Of a stretch of 64,000 nucleotides of DNA, positions 1 to 7,909 are shown piece after piece. Under the pieces are notes generated by a model that worked only from the letters and a program-made list of their open reading frames with translations, did no database searches and had not been told where the DNA came from. The stretch is from DATJPW01 sp963752855 (GTDB lineage Bacteria > Desulfobacterota > Desulfomonilia > Desulfomonilales > Desulfomonilaceae). Where the stretch lies: the NCBI GenBank assembly GCA_963752855.1, contig CAVVZX010000009.1, positions 42,657 to 106,656 of the forward strand. Reading direction: 5' to 3'. The first letter of the stretch is position 1. Every line of letters starts with the position of its first letter. A program made the translations under genes and the position numbers.

Positions 1-109
1 CTTAGGAAGCAATTTTCAGGGGAATGATCGCCTCCCCGGAAAAGTAGGCGGAATTTCCGAAATCGTCGGGCAGGCTTTCCGAATACTTTCCAAAAAGAAA
101 GTTAATTTC

Positions 110-938
110 ATGATCATAATTGGTGAAAAAATCAACGGAACCAGGAAACAGGTAGCTGCCGCAATCCAAGATCGCGATTCTGATTTCATCAGAGACTTGG
201 CCATGCGCCAGTATGAAAATGGCGCAGCGTATCTGGATCTTAACGCTGGCACGGTCCCAAATCGTGAACCCGAAGACATGGTCTGGTTGGTGGAAACAGT
301 GCAGGAAGCGCTCCCTGACGCAATGTTGTGTCTCGACAGCGCCAATCACCATGCTCTCCGAGCGGGAATTGAGAAGGCGAAACGTATCCCCATGCTCAAT
401 TCTTTGAGTGGCGAAAAGCTCAGGATTGATGGGGTCTTACCTCTCGCCTGCGAATTCAAGACAGAACTGATCGTGCTTGCTCTGGATGATAATGGAATTC
501 CTCAGACGAGCGAAGGGCGCCGGAATGTGGTGCGACGGTTGGTCGAGATGACCCGAGCAGGAGGATTGCCAGACGAAAAGCTCTATGTGGATCCCCTCGT
601 GATGGCCATTTCCACCGGGACAGAGAACGGAAACATCACCTTGGAGACTTGCCGGAACTTAAAGGACGAATTCCCTGAAATCCATCTTACATGCGGACTG
701 TCCAATATTTCGTTCGGGATGCCTCTACGCGCGACATTGAACCAGGCCTTCATGGCCCTGGTATTACAGGCGGGCATGGATAGCGTCATCATGAATCCCG
801 AAGATCGAGAGCTTCAAGGCAATAATGATGGCGGCCGAAACAATTCTTGGAAAGGATCGTCACTGTCTGAATTTCATCCGCGCCTTCCGGGGCGGGAAAA
901 TCGGGCCGAAAACCGAAACCGAACCTCGAAATAAATAG
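110..938 (+). CDS. Methyltetrahydrofolate:corrinoid methyltransferase-like protein (AcsE/MtvA type), one frameshift
   Basis: A pterin-binding TIM-barrel protein of about 275 residues. It should move a methyl group between a corrinoid protein and tetrahydrofolate in the cytoplasm (methyltransferase II of demethylase systems). The family landmarks are visible: GEKINGT at the N-terminus, DLNAGT near residue 43, an NSLSGE strand, DPLV near 163 and GLSNISFG near 200. The reading frame shifts at about 815, where one extra base lies in gagcttcaaggc. After correction the family C-terminus (KAIMMAAETILG, then a stop at 936-938) follows directly. The start at 110 gives the standard N-terminus, although the frame is open to the window edge. 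It is first in a cluster with a corrinoid protein and a UroD-like methyltransferase, which supports the role. The family is clear; the direction of transfer is inferred. Confidence 0.85.
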
Positions 939-993
939 ATTTTATACTACGCACGTCGGCCATATGAGCGGACTCCACGAAGGAGAAGAAGCA

Positions 994-1628
994 ATGCAAG
1001 ATCTCGTAAACGCATTAGTCGAAATGAGGGAAGATGACGCCCTGGCTCTGACCAGGAAATATCTGGACGAGGGAGCGGATCCTATGCGGATTTTCGACGC
1101 CTACAAAGAAGCGTTAGGCATTCGTAGGCAAACGGTTCGAAGAGGGAACATATTTTGTGCCGGAATTGATCATGGCCGGCGAGATGATGAAGACTGCGTC
1201 CGAGCTGATAAAGCCCCTGATCACGGCGCAACAGGGAGACGCAAAGCGCGAAGCTGGGCAAATTCCTTCTGGGTACCGTGCAAGGTGACATCCACGATAT
1301 CGGAAAGGACATTGTGCACATGCTCTTGGATATCAATGGGTTTGAGGTTAGAGATCTTGGTGTGGACGTGCCGGCTCAACGGTTCTGGGACGAATACAAA
1401 GAGTTTCAACCTGATGTCATAGGAATGAGCGGCCTGCTTACACTGGCATACGAGGCCATGAAGCAGGTGGTGGACGGCCTGAAAGACATGGGCGTGCGAG
1501 ACAAGGTCAAGGTCATAATCGGCGGTGGCCAAGTGGATGAACACGCGGGAAAATACGTGGAAGCCGATGCTTGGGTTACGGACGCTGTGGCCGGTGTAAA
1601 GCATGCTCTTGCATGGGTGCAAAAATAA
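994..1628 (+). CDS. Corrinoid (B12-binding) methyl carrier protein, MtaC/MtvC type, two frameshifts
   Basis: A shuttle protein of about 210 residues that carries the methyl group on a cobalamin. An N-terminal helical cap (QDLVNALVEMREDDAL) is followed by a Rossmann cobalamin domain. That domain contains the DxHxxG motif (GDIHDIGKDI), whose His is the lower cobalt ligand, and a GGGQV loop near the C-terminus. The protein is interrupted by two single-base insertions, near 1124 (gcattcgtaggc) and near 1250 (cgcgaagctg). Removing them gives one continuous family member with a typical PELIMAGEMM segment. The ATG at 994 is preferred over that at 964 because it has AGGAG just upstream. It lies between the two methyltransferases it would serve. 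Confidence 0.85.
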
Positions 1629-1647
1629 TTCTCAGGAGATCCGTGTC

Positions 1648-2893
1648 ATGAGCAACTCGCAACAGTTACTTAGAACAAAGGCAAAAGCGAATCGAAGACG
1701 CGATCGCTCTCAACAAACCCGATCAAATCCCCATCGCCTCTTTGTGGGACTTTTTCCCGGCCAAACGGAAAGGGTTCACGGTAAAGCAGGTCATGTACGA
1801 CTTTCAACTCATGTTCGACCTGTGGGTGGAATGCATGCTGCACTTCGAGCCGGATTTGGCGGACAACCCGTATCCTCTCCGTGGGTTCGGCCCATTGCTG
1901 GAAATTTTGGATTTTCAGCATCTAAAGTGGGCCGGCCACGGCGTGGGCGACGACATGTCCTACCAGTTTGTAGAACTGGAACTTATGAAGGCGGAAGAAT
2001 ACGACCATTTCCTTTTTGATCCCTCAGATTTCATGGTTCGGCGATACTGGCCGCGAGTTAACAAAGCTCTTGCGCCCTTTGAAAACTTGCCGCCTTTGAA
2101 TCAGGCTATTTCTTACACCTGGGGCCTGTACAATGCCGTCTTTCTTTTATCGCCTGAGATGGAAGCGGCTCGCACGGCCATGATCGAAGCCGGCAAGGCA
2201 TCCGCGGAGGTGTTGAAATGGTCCGCGACGTTCAACAAGAAAATGGCGGAGCTAGGTTTTCCTCCTTCTTCCGGAGGTTTTGCCCAGGCGCCGTTCGACA
2301 CATTGGGTGATGTTTTTCGGGGCACCAAGGGCATCATGATGGATTTGTACAGGCGTCCTGATAAGGTAATGGCCGCGTGTGAGAAGTTGTTGCCCATCAT
2401 GATTGATTCCGCCGTCGCTTCCGCCAAACGCACCGGGGTCCCTAGAATTTTTATCCCGCTTCATAAGGGGCTTGACGGCTTCTTGTCACCGCAACAGTTC
2501 GCAAAATACTATTGGCCGCATCTGAAAGAGCTGCTGGAAGCGCTCATCCGGGAAGGCATTACTCCCTGGGTCTTTGCAGAAGGAGCCTGCAATACCCGAC
2601 TCGACTCGTTCAGAGATGTGACTCCCGGCAAGGTAATCTATCAGTTTGAGGCAACGGACATTTTCAAGGCCAAGGAGATGATGCGTGACCGCTGCTGCGT
2701 TCGTGGTAACTTGCCGGCAAGCATTCTAACGGTGGGAACACCTGAGGAAGTTAAAGCTTACTGCAAGAAACTGATTGATGTTTGCGCGGTGGACGGAGGC
2801 TTCATTATGGACGCTTCCTGCCCTCTCGCCGACGCGAAACCGGAAAACGTGCAAACAATGTACGATTTTACGCGCGAATACCAGGGCCTATAG
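1648..2893 (+). CDS. UroD-like corrinoid methyltransferase (MtaA/CmuA/MtvB superfamily), one frameshift
   Basis: A member of the uroporphyrinogen decarboxylase superfamily of about 415 residues, of the kind that methylates or demethylates corrinoid proteins rather than making heme. Probable zinc ligands are the Cys in FAEGACNTRLD and the Cys in DASCPLADAKPEN near the C-terminus, as in MtaA-type enzymes. The start is ATG 1648, preceded by CAGGAG. A one-base insertion near 1670 (ttactta) breaks the frame after MSNSQQLL. The frame then resumes as EQRQKRIEDAIALNK and runs to 2893. Next to a corrinoid protein and a pterin methyltransferase, it is the likely substrate-specific methyltransferase I. 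The methyl donor cannot be read from the sequence; methoxylated aromatics are one option known for such clusters. Confidence 0.8.
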
Positions 2894-2913
2894 GATACAA
2901 GAATTGCTTAGCC

Positions 2914-3663
2914 ATGCCTGATCGAATTAATAAAGATCGCTTCGAGCCGGCCTACGCTCAGTTGGCTGCTATTATACGTCGTCAGATAGCCGGAGGTATT
3001 TACCCGCCCGGGGAAAAGATTCCTTCCGAATCGTCCATCAGCAGACAATATGGACTTTCCCTCATGACCGTCCGACAAGCGATCGGAGTGCTCATAGAAC
3101 AGGGCTTGGTGGCGCGTGTCCAAGGCACCGGGACATTTGTCAAACCTCTAACGTTGACTGAATCTCGCTTTGATCTGGATAGTGTCAAGCAGATTTTTCA
3201 GGATCCTGCCCGGACTCACGTGAAGGTCCTTCAACTCAATTTGGCTCGAGCCGATGCGGCCACCGCTGAAAAATTGCATCTGCAGGGAAACGCTCGAATC
3301 ATTCTTATCCGACGCCTTTTGTTTCGAGATGGCGAGCCCATAATGTTTCACGAAGGACGCGTTCGTTGTGATCCCTCTCGACCTTTGGTGGAAGCCGAGT
3401 TGAACCTGGGGCCGCTGTCCGACTTGTTCAACGGTCACGGTGGCGGAACCGTGAAAAAGGGTCAGCTTGCAGTCCTTCCGACCGCTCTGGATGAAGAAAA
3501 GGCAGCCTTGCTGGACCGCTCCGTCGGTACGCCGACGTTTCGGCTGGAATACATAGTGTATGACTTTGACGATGTTCCTTTCGGGTGGGGATGGTTCACG
3601 ACCACACCTGAAGTCATAAATCTGACTGCCAACCTTGGCCTGTGGGAAGGTCCGAGGACCTGA
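2914..3663 (+). CDS. GntR/HutC-family transcriptional regulator with UTRA effector domain
   Basis: A repressor-type regulator of 249 residues. The N-terminal winged helix (about residues 8-75) shows the GntR pattern: YAQLAAIIRRQIAGG, PGEKIPSES, then GLSLMTVRQAI as recognition helix and GTGTFV as the wing. The C-terminal two thirds is a UTRA ligand-binding domain. ATG 2914 gives the standard N-terminus, although the frame is open further upstream inside the preceding gene. It lies inside the methyltransferase cluster, with the next corrinoid gene starting one base after its stop codon, so it probably controls this cluster in response to the methyl donor or a product. No operator was identified. 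Confidence 0.88.
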   Translation: MPDRINKDRFEPAYAQLAAIIRRQIAGGIYPPGEKIPSESSISRQYGLSLMTVRQAIGVLIEQGLVARVQGTGTFVKPLTLTESRFDLDSVKQIFQDPARTHVKVLQLNLARADAATAEKLHLQGNARIILIRRLLFRDGEPIMFHEGRVRCDPSRPLVEAELNLGPLSDLFNGHGGGTVKKGQLAVLPTALDEEKAALLDRSVGTPTFRLEYIVYDFDDVPFGWGWFTTTPEVINLTANLGLWEGPRT

Positions 3664-3664
3664 A

Positions 3665-4354
3665 ATGCCCAAGAGAGACCAAAACGATTTGACTCACGAG
3701 ATGAAGGAACTGGCCGCCCTGGTTTCGGAGCTGAAAGAAGACGAAGTCCTGGCGAGGGTCCAACTGCACATAGAATCAGGGACGCCTCCTGCGGAACTTC
3801 TTTCCGCGTGTCAGGAAGGTATGCGACTGGTAGGGCTCATGCACGAGCAGGGTCAGTATTTTATTGCCGGACTGATAATGGCCGGAGAGATCATGTACCG
3901 AGCGGTGGATTTGCTTCGCCCTGTGATGATCAAAGGCCGCTCCGGCGAAAACGTGGGACGAGTAGTCTTGGGGACCATTGCAGGGGATATTCATGACATC
4001 GGCAAGAACCTTTTTCGAGATCTCCTGGAGTGTCATGGATTCCAGGTCCTGGATCTCGGAGTGGATATTCCTCCGACTGAGTTTCTTCGCGCGGACGCGG
4101 ATTTCGGAGCCAACCTGATCGCAGCGTCGGCCTTGATGACGGGCAGTTTCCCTCAATTGCGGGAACTGGTAAGATTGTTTGATGAGAAGGCGAGTGAGAA
4201 GAAGACTCGGCCCATAATTATTATCGGTGGTGGCCAAGTGGACGAAGTGGTTTTCAACATGACCGGTCCTGATTACTGGGCGCCTGACGCGTTTTCCGGC
4301 GTTCGTCTGTGCCAGAAGCTCGTGGCGGAGTATGTTGGGAAGGTCACATTGTGA
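3665..4354 (+). CDS. Second corrinoid (B12-binding) methyl carrier protein
   Basis: An intact paralogue (229 residues) of the corrinoid protein at 994-1628. It has the helical cap (LVSELKEDEVLARVQ, then FIAGLIMAGEIMYRA) and the cobalamin domain with GDIHDIGKN carrying the His ligand, followed by DLGVDIPP and IIIIGGGQVDE. The start ATG lies one base after the stop of the GntR gene, and its end overlaps the start of the DUF1638 gene by four bases (GTGA), so translation is probably coupled. Two different corrinoid carriers in one cluster suggest two methyl donors or two acceptors. The partner of each carrier is not known. Confidence 0.87.
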   Translation: MPKRDQNDLTHEMKELAALVSELKEDEVLARVQLHIESGTPPAELLSACQEGMRLVGLMHEQGQYFIAGLIMAGEIMYRAVDLLRPVMIKGRSGENVGRVVLGTIAGDIHDIGKNLFRDLLECHGFQVLDLGVDIPPTEFLRADADFGANLIAASALMTGSFPQLRELVRLFDEKASEKKTRPIIIIGGGQVDEVVFNMTGPDYWAPDAFSGVRLCQKLVAEYVGKVTL

Positions 4355-5049
4355 AAACGGTTATTCTTGCCTGCAACACCATACGCGACGAGCTTGAGAA
4401 AGTCGCCCGCGAAACTCTCTGCAACTATCCCTTTGTTTGGATCGAATCAGGTCTCCATTTGAGGCCCGATTCCTTGCGTCGACGCGTGCAAGAAGAGCTG
4501 GATGCGATTGAGAGCGTGCAACGGGTACTGCTGGGGTTTGGTTTTTGCGGCAACGCAGTAATCGGCCTGCGTTCAGGGGACTTTCAGCTTGTCTTTCCCA
4601 AAGTTGATGATTGCATAACCGTCCTGCTGGGCTCCAAAGAAAGCCGGGAACGATGCGTAAAGAATGGCGGGGTCTACTTTCTCACCAAAGGCTGGCTGGA
4701 AGGCGAAGCCAATATCTGGAGAGAATATGAAGCTGTATTGGAACGCTTTGGCCCCGAGCGAACTGAGCGGATTTACAAACGTATGCTGGCCCACTACCGA
4801 TATTTGGGTTTGATCGACACTGGAGCTTACAACCTGTCCGCCTTGCTCCCCCTCGTAAACAAGATCGCAGACACACTCAAGCTGGAAGCTCGCGTCTTGC
4901 CCGGCGCCGACCGGTACCTGAAAAAATTCCTGATAGGGCCCTGGGATTCCGACGATTTTGTCATCGTGCAACCGTTCACCACTGTTGATCTGTCCCACTT
5001 GGGCATATACTTGGAATCTAAATCGCACCCGCTCCAAGGAGCTTTGTAA
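4351..5049 (+). CDS. DUF1638 family protein associated with corrinoid methyltransferases
   Basis: An intact protein of 232 residues with a GTG start that overlaps the upstream stop. The N-terminus (KTVILACNTIRDELEKV) and the mid-segment LLGFGFCGNAVIGLRSG match DUF1638, a family often found beside corrinoid proteins and RamA-type activators in anaerobes. Conserved-looking Cys residues occur in LACNT, FGFCGN and DDCITVLLG, which might hold a metal or cofactor, but this is speculation. No biochemical role is established that I know of. The four-base overlap with the corrinoid protein gene argues for a function in corrinoid methylation or maturation. Confidence 0.8.
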   Translation: MKTVILACNTIRDELEKVARETLCNYPFVWIESGLHLRPDSLRRRVQEELDAIESVQRVLLGFGFCGNAVIGLRSGDFQLVFPKVDDCITVLLGSKESRERCVKNGGVYFLTKGWLEGEANIWREYEAVLERFGPERTERIYKRMLAHYRYLGLIDTGAYNLSALLPLVNKIADTLKLEARVLPGADRYLKKFLIGPWDSDDFVIVQPFTTVDLSHLGIYLESKSHPLQGAL

Positions 5050-5062
5050 CGAGAAGAATTCC

Positions 5063-6811
5063 TTGCCTAAAGTCATCTTTAAAGACCGTGATTTGATCGT
5101 CGAGGCTCAACAAGGCGAACCCCTTTTGTCCTGCATCCGTCGCGCCGGTCTGACTGTGGACTCTACCTGCGACGGCAAGGGTAAGTGCGGTAAATGTCGG
5201 ATTACGGTTCAAGGGAAGGCGTCGCCGCGCGATGAAACCGAAATGCGGCGCCTGGCTGACCAACCTGCCGAGGTCCGGCTGGCCTGTAGGGCGACAGTGT
5301 CAGGTGATGTGGAAATCACTCTCCATGACGATTGGACTAAGCTGAAGTCCGTGTTCGGTCTTTCGGATCGTGAAGTTCCTTTGGACAGTCTGATAAAACG
5401 ATTGGCGCCTGTCGCTCTTCCGCCGGAGAGTTCAAGCCCCCACTCGGTAATATTTCCCGGAAGAGTCATAGGTCCGCACGCGCTACGGGAGATCGCTCTC
5501 CGCGACAGGAATCAGGGAAAAGCTTCAGGCGTGGCATTCAGACAAGAAATCCTGGATATCCGGTTCGATGAAAGGCCTCTGCTCGGCGCGGCGGTAGACC
5601 TTGGAACCACAAACATCTCCCTTTCCGTTTTCAACCTTGAGAACGGCACGTTGACTCGGCACGTCGTCAGCCTTGAATCCGCAAACAGCCTACGGCGGGG
5701 ATGTCATTACCCGCATAAGTCACTGCCGTCAAGATCCGCAGGAGCTATCGAAGCTACAAAACCTTGCGCTCGAAAAAATAGCGACGATGTTGGATGAGGC
5801 TTTGGGCTCTGATCATCTGAGAGATCAGGTATATCTTATGACTGTCGCGGGCAACACTACGATGCTTCATCTTTTGGCTGGGGTGTTTCCGCTGTCTTTG
5901 GCTCTGGCGCCGTTCAGGCCGATTTTCCTCGAATCTCTCGAAGTCAGGGTCGATCAACTCCCCCTCCCCTTAAACCCTAAGGGCCGCGGCATCCTTTTGC
6001 CGGGGATTTCAGCCTATATTGGGGCAGACATCGCGGCAGGGCTTATCGGCCATAGATTATCGATCACGCAAAGGAATTACCCTGTTCGTCGATATCGGCA
6101 CCAACGGAGAAATCGTGCTCATCGAGGGGCCGGACCGGATGATGGCCACGTCCTCCGCTGTCGGGCCGGCGCTGGAAGGGATGAACATCTCCTGCGGCTG
6201 CCGGGCAGTGCCAGGAGCGGTGGATTCCTTCAAGCTGGACAAAGACCTCTCGCCCAATTTCACCACCATAGACGACATACCTCCGAGAGGCATTTGCGGA
6301 AGCGGTCTCATCGATCTGACAGCGGCCCTCCTGGCCGCGGGCCTGATTACGCCGATGGGAGCGTTTGACCCTGGCGCGGACGAACGCTTGAGGTCCAGGA
6401 TGTCCGGGGATTGTTATTACCTGGCTGATGGCGTTTTCTTGAGCCAGAAAGATGTCCGGCAGGTCCAACTTGCCAAGGCCGCCTTGAGCACGGGCATTCT
6501 AACACTATTGAAGGAAGCCGGCCGTTCAGTGAAAGAACTGGATGAGATCGTCATAGCCGGGTCCTTCGGGTATCATTTGAATGCGGAAAATCTTAAGAAA
6601 TTAGGCATGCTGCCGTATGATTACGAGGGACCGATCACTTTCGCTGGCAACACTTCCCTTTCCGGAGCGGCCCTGGCTCTGCTCAACGAAGAAATCCTCA
6701 GAGAAATGGAGACAATCCCGGAAGTTAGTGCGTGTGGTGGACTTGGCCTCACACCCTGATTTTCAGGAACTCTTTATCTCGGCGCTCAATTTTCCAGTTG
6801 AGAGCAGTTGA
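5063..6811 (+). CDS. Corrinoid reactivation protein (RamA/RACo-like: 2Fe-2S ferredoxin plus ASKHA DUF4445), three frameshifts
   Basis: This protein would reduce accidentally oxidised Co(II) corrinoid back to Co(I) with ATP. An N-terminal plant-type 2Fe-2S domain has CDGKGKCGKC and a fourth Cys in LAC (near residues 35-75). A long C-terminal actin-like ATPase domain follows: VDLGTTN, VAGNTTMLHLL, VDIGTNGEI, GICGSGLIDL and IAGSFGYHLN. The likely start is TTG 5063. Three single-base insertions break the frame, near 5672 (agccttgaat), 6061 (tcgatcacgc) and 6727 (atcccggaag). After the last one the family C-terminus appears (HPDFQELFISALNFP), so the gene ends at 6811. It serves the two corrinoid proteins upstream. 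Confidence 0.85.
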
Positions 6812-6909
6812 CGGACGCAGAATAGGGTTGTCGAAAAGCTACGGTCTAATGACAAATTAGTTTGCCCACACCCAGCGCGAAGTATATCATATATAAGAGT
6901 TCTTTGCGG

Positions 6910-6954
6910 GGGGTCCGGGGGCGGCTTTCTTGCAAGAAAGAGCCCCCCGGACTC
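6910..6954. repeat. Long GC-rich hairpin upstream of the tautomerase gene
   Basis: The arms GGTCCGGGGGCGGCTTTCTT and AAGAAAGAGCCCCCCGGACT form a nearly perfect stem of about 20 bp around a very short loop. It sits between the end of the reactivase gene and the ribosome-binding site of the tautomerase gene. There is no following T-run, so it is not a classical intrinsic terminator. It could attenuate or protect the transcript, or be a mobile palindrome. Confidence 0.6.
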
Positions 6955-6978
6955 CTGGCTAAGCCAAAGGAGGAGCGA

Positions 6979-7185
6979 ATGCCGTACGTGAATATCAAGG
7001 TTACCAAAGAGGGAGTCACAGCAGAGCAGAAAGCCGAACTTATTCAGGGTGTCACCCAACTTTTGTTTGATGTGCTCGGCAAGGACCCTCAGATAACATC
7101 TGTAGTGATCGATGAAGTCGATACCGACAATTGGGGCGTCGGTGGCGAGAGCATCACCGTGAGGCGCAAGAAGGCGAAGAAATAA
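6979..7185 (+). CDS. 4-oxalocrotonate tautomerase family protein
   Basis: A small protein of 68 residues beginning MPYVNIKVTKEG. Pro2, exposed after removal of Met, is the catalytic base of this family. The rest fits the beta-alpha-beta fold, with VVIDEVDTDNWGVGG typical of the C-terminal half. The start has AAAGGAGG just upstream. The family isomerises or hydrates unsaturated keto acids, often in aromatic catabolism, but short members are frequently of unknown substrate. It lies on the same strand as the methyltransferase cluster but is separated from it by a large hairpin, so membership in that operon is uncertain. Confidence 0.82.
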   Translation: MPYVNIKVTKEGVTAEQKAELIQGVTQLLFDVLGKDPQITSVVIDEVDTDNWGVGGESITVRRKKAKK

Positions 7186-7475
7186 GCCATCCCTCACCCC
7201 AGCGCAGCAAGCACCGAGGGCCAGCCAAATTTCCACAAATTGTACACGCCCCTCATGGAGCGAAAAAGCTTCAGTAAGCGTCTGATCAAGGTCGGAGCGA
7301 CAGTCGCGCATCACGGTCGGAGGCGGTATGTTCATGCCGTATCGGCGTTTCTCCTTTGACTCGACATTACCCCGCTGTCTTCGGGTGACGGGAGTGATGT
7401 CACTCTTCCGTTACAGGCGGCCAAAGATGGTCATTGCGAACGGAGCGAAGCAATGTCCTAGCCTTGGGATTTGCT

Positions 7476-7534
7476 GGTGGGACCGGCATCTTGCCGGTCA
7501 TCCCAAAACAGACAGGCGGGACGCCTGTCCCACC
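7476..7534. repeat. Composite palindromic (REP/BIME-like) element, three-way junction
   Basis: The outer arms GGTGGGAC (7476-7483) and GTCCCACC (7527-7534) pair. Inside are two perfect hairpins, ACCGGCA-TCT-TGCCGGT (7482-7498) and GACAGGCG-GGA-CGCCTGTC (7511-7529). The first hairpin recurs in inverse orientation at 14411-14429, and a partial relative of the second occurs near 25739. This is the pattern of a dispersed extragenic palindrome family. Confidence 0.7.
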
Positions 7535-7602
7535 ATTCACTCCACGCAATGACAAATCGGCGCCCGAATAACTGATGGGTTACGGCGTGACACAAAAAGC
7601 GG

Positions 7603-7632
7603 TTGACAGAGTGGCGGACGGCATGGTACGCT
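7603..7632 (+). promoter_or_regulatory. Possible sigma-70-type promoter for the porin gene
   Basis: A perfect TTGACA at 7603-7608 is followed after 18 bases by TACGCT (7627-7632), which matches the -10 consensus only weakly. It would create a leader of about 270 bases. Suggestive only. Confidence 0.25.
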
Positions 7633-7909
7633 CAATAACAAGGCTTTTTCAATAACATGGCGGCGGTTTTCCCGTCCTCATGCCTCTTGAGGCACCATCC
7701 GGGGCGATAGCATGTGGCGGGGGGACACTGGCGGGACCAAATTCCGGGGGAGAAATGCAGGAATTGCCAGGACCGCCGCATGATAGTGGCTGGAATCTTT
7801 CAGGTCGGGTTCTGGATTGAGGAGCGTGAGGCCACGTCACGGGGTGTGCCGGCGGCAGCCGGCCGGGGTAGGTCGAGCGCTTATTATGGTGTGTGTGAGG
7901 GGGTTAGGG

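Larger units (their letters stand above)
7186..7909. other. Non-coding stretch with palindromic repeat and porin leader
   Basis: About 720 bases without a convincing gene. It contains the cruciform repeat at 7476-7534, a possible promoter near 7603-7632 and a leader of nearly 280 bases before the porin gene. Short open frames here lack ribosome-binding sites and family resemblance. Confidence 0.6.

Noticed and set aside
1221..1622. Long minus-strand open frame opposite the first corrinoid gene
   Set aside because: It mirrors the codon pattern of the plus-strand gene, has no ribosome-binding site and resembles no family.
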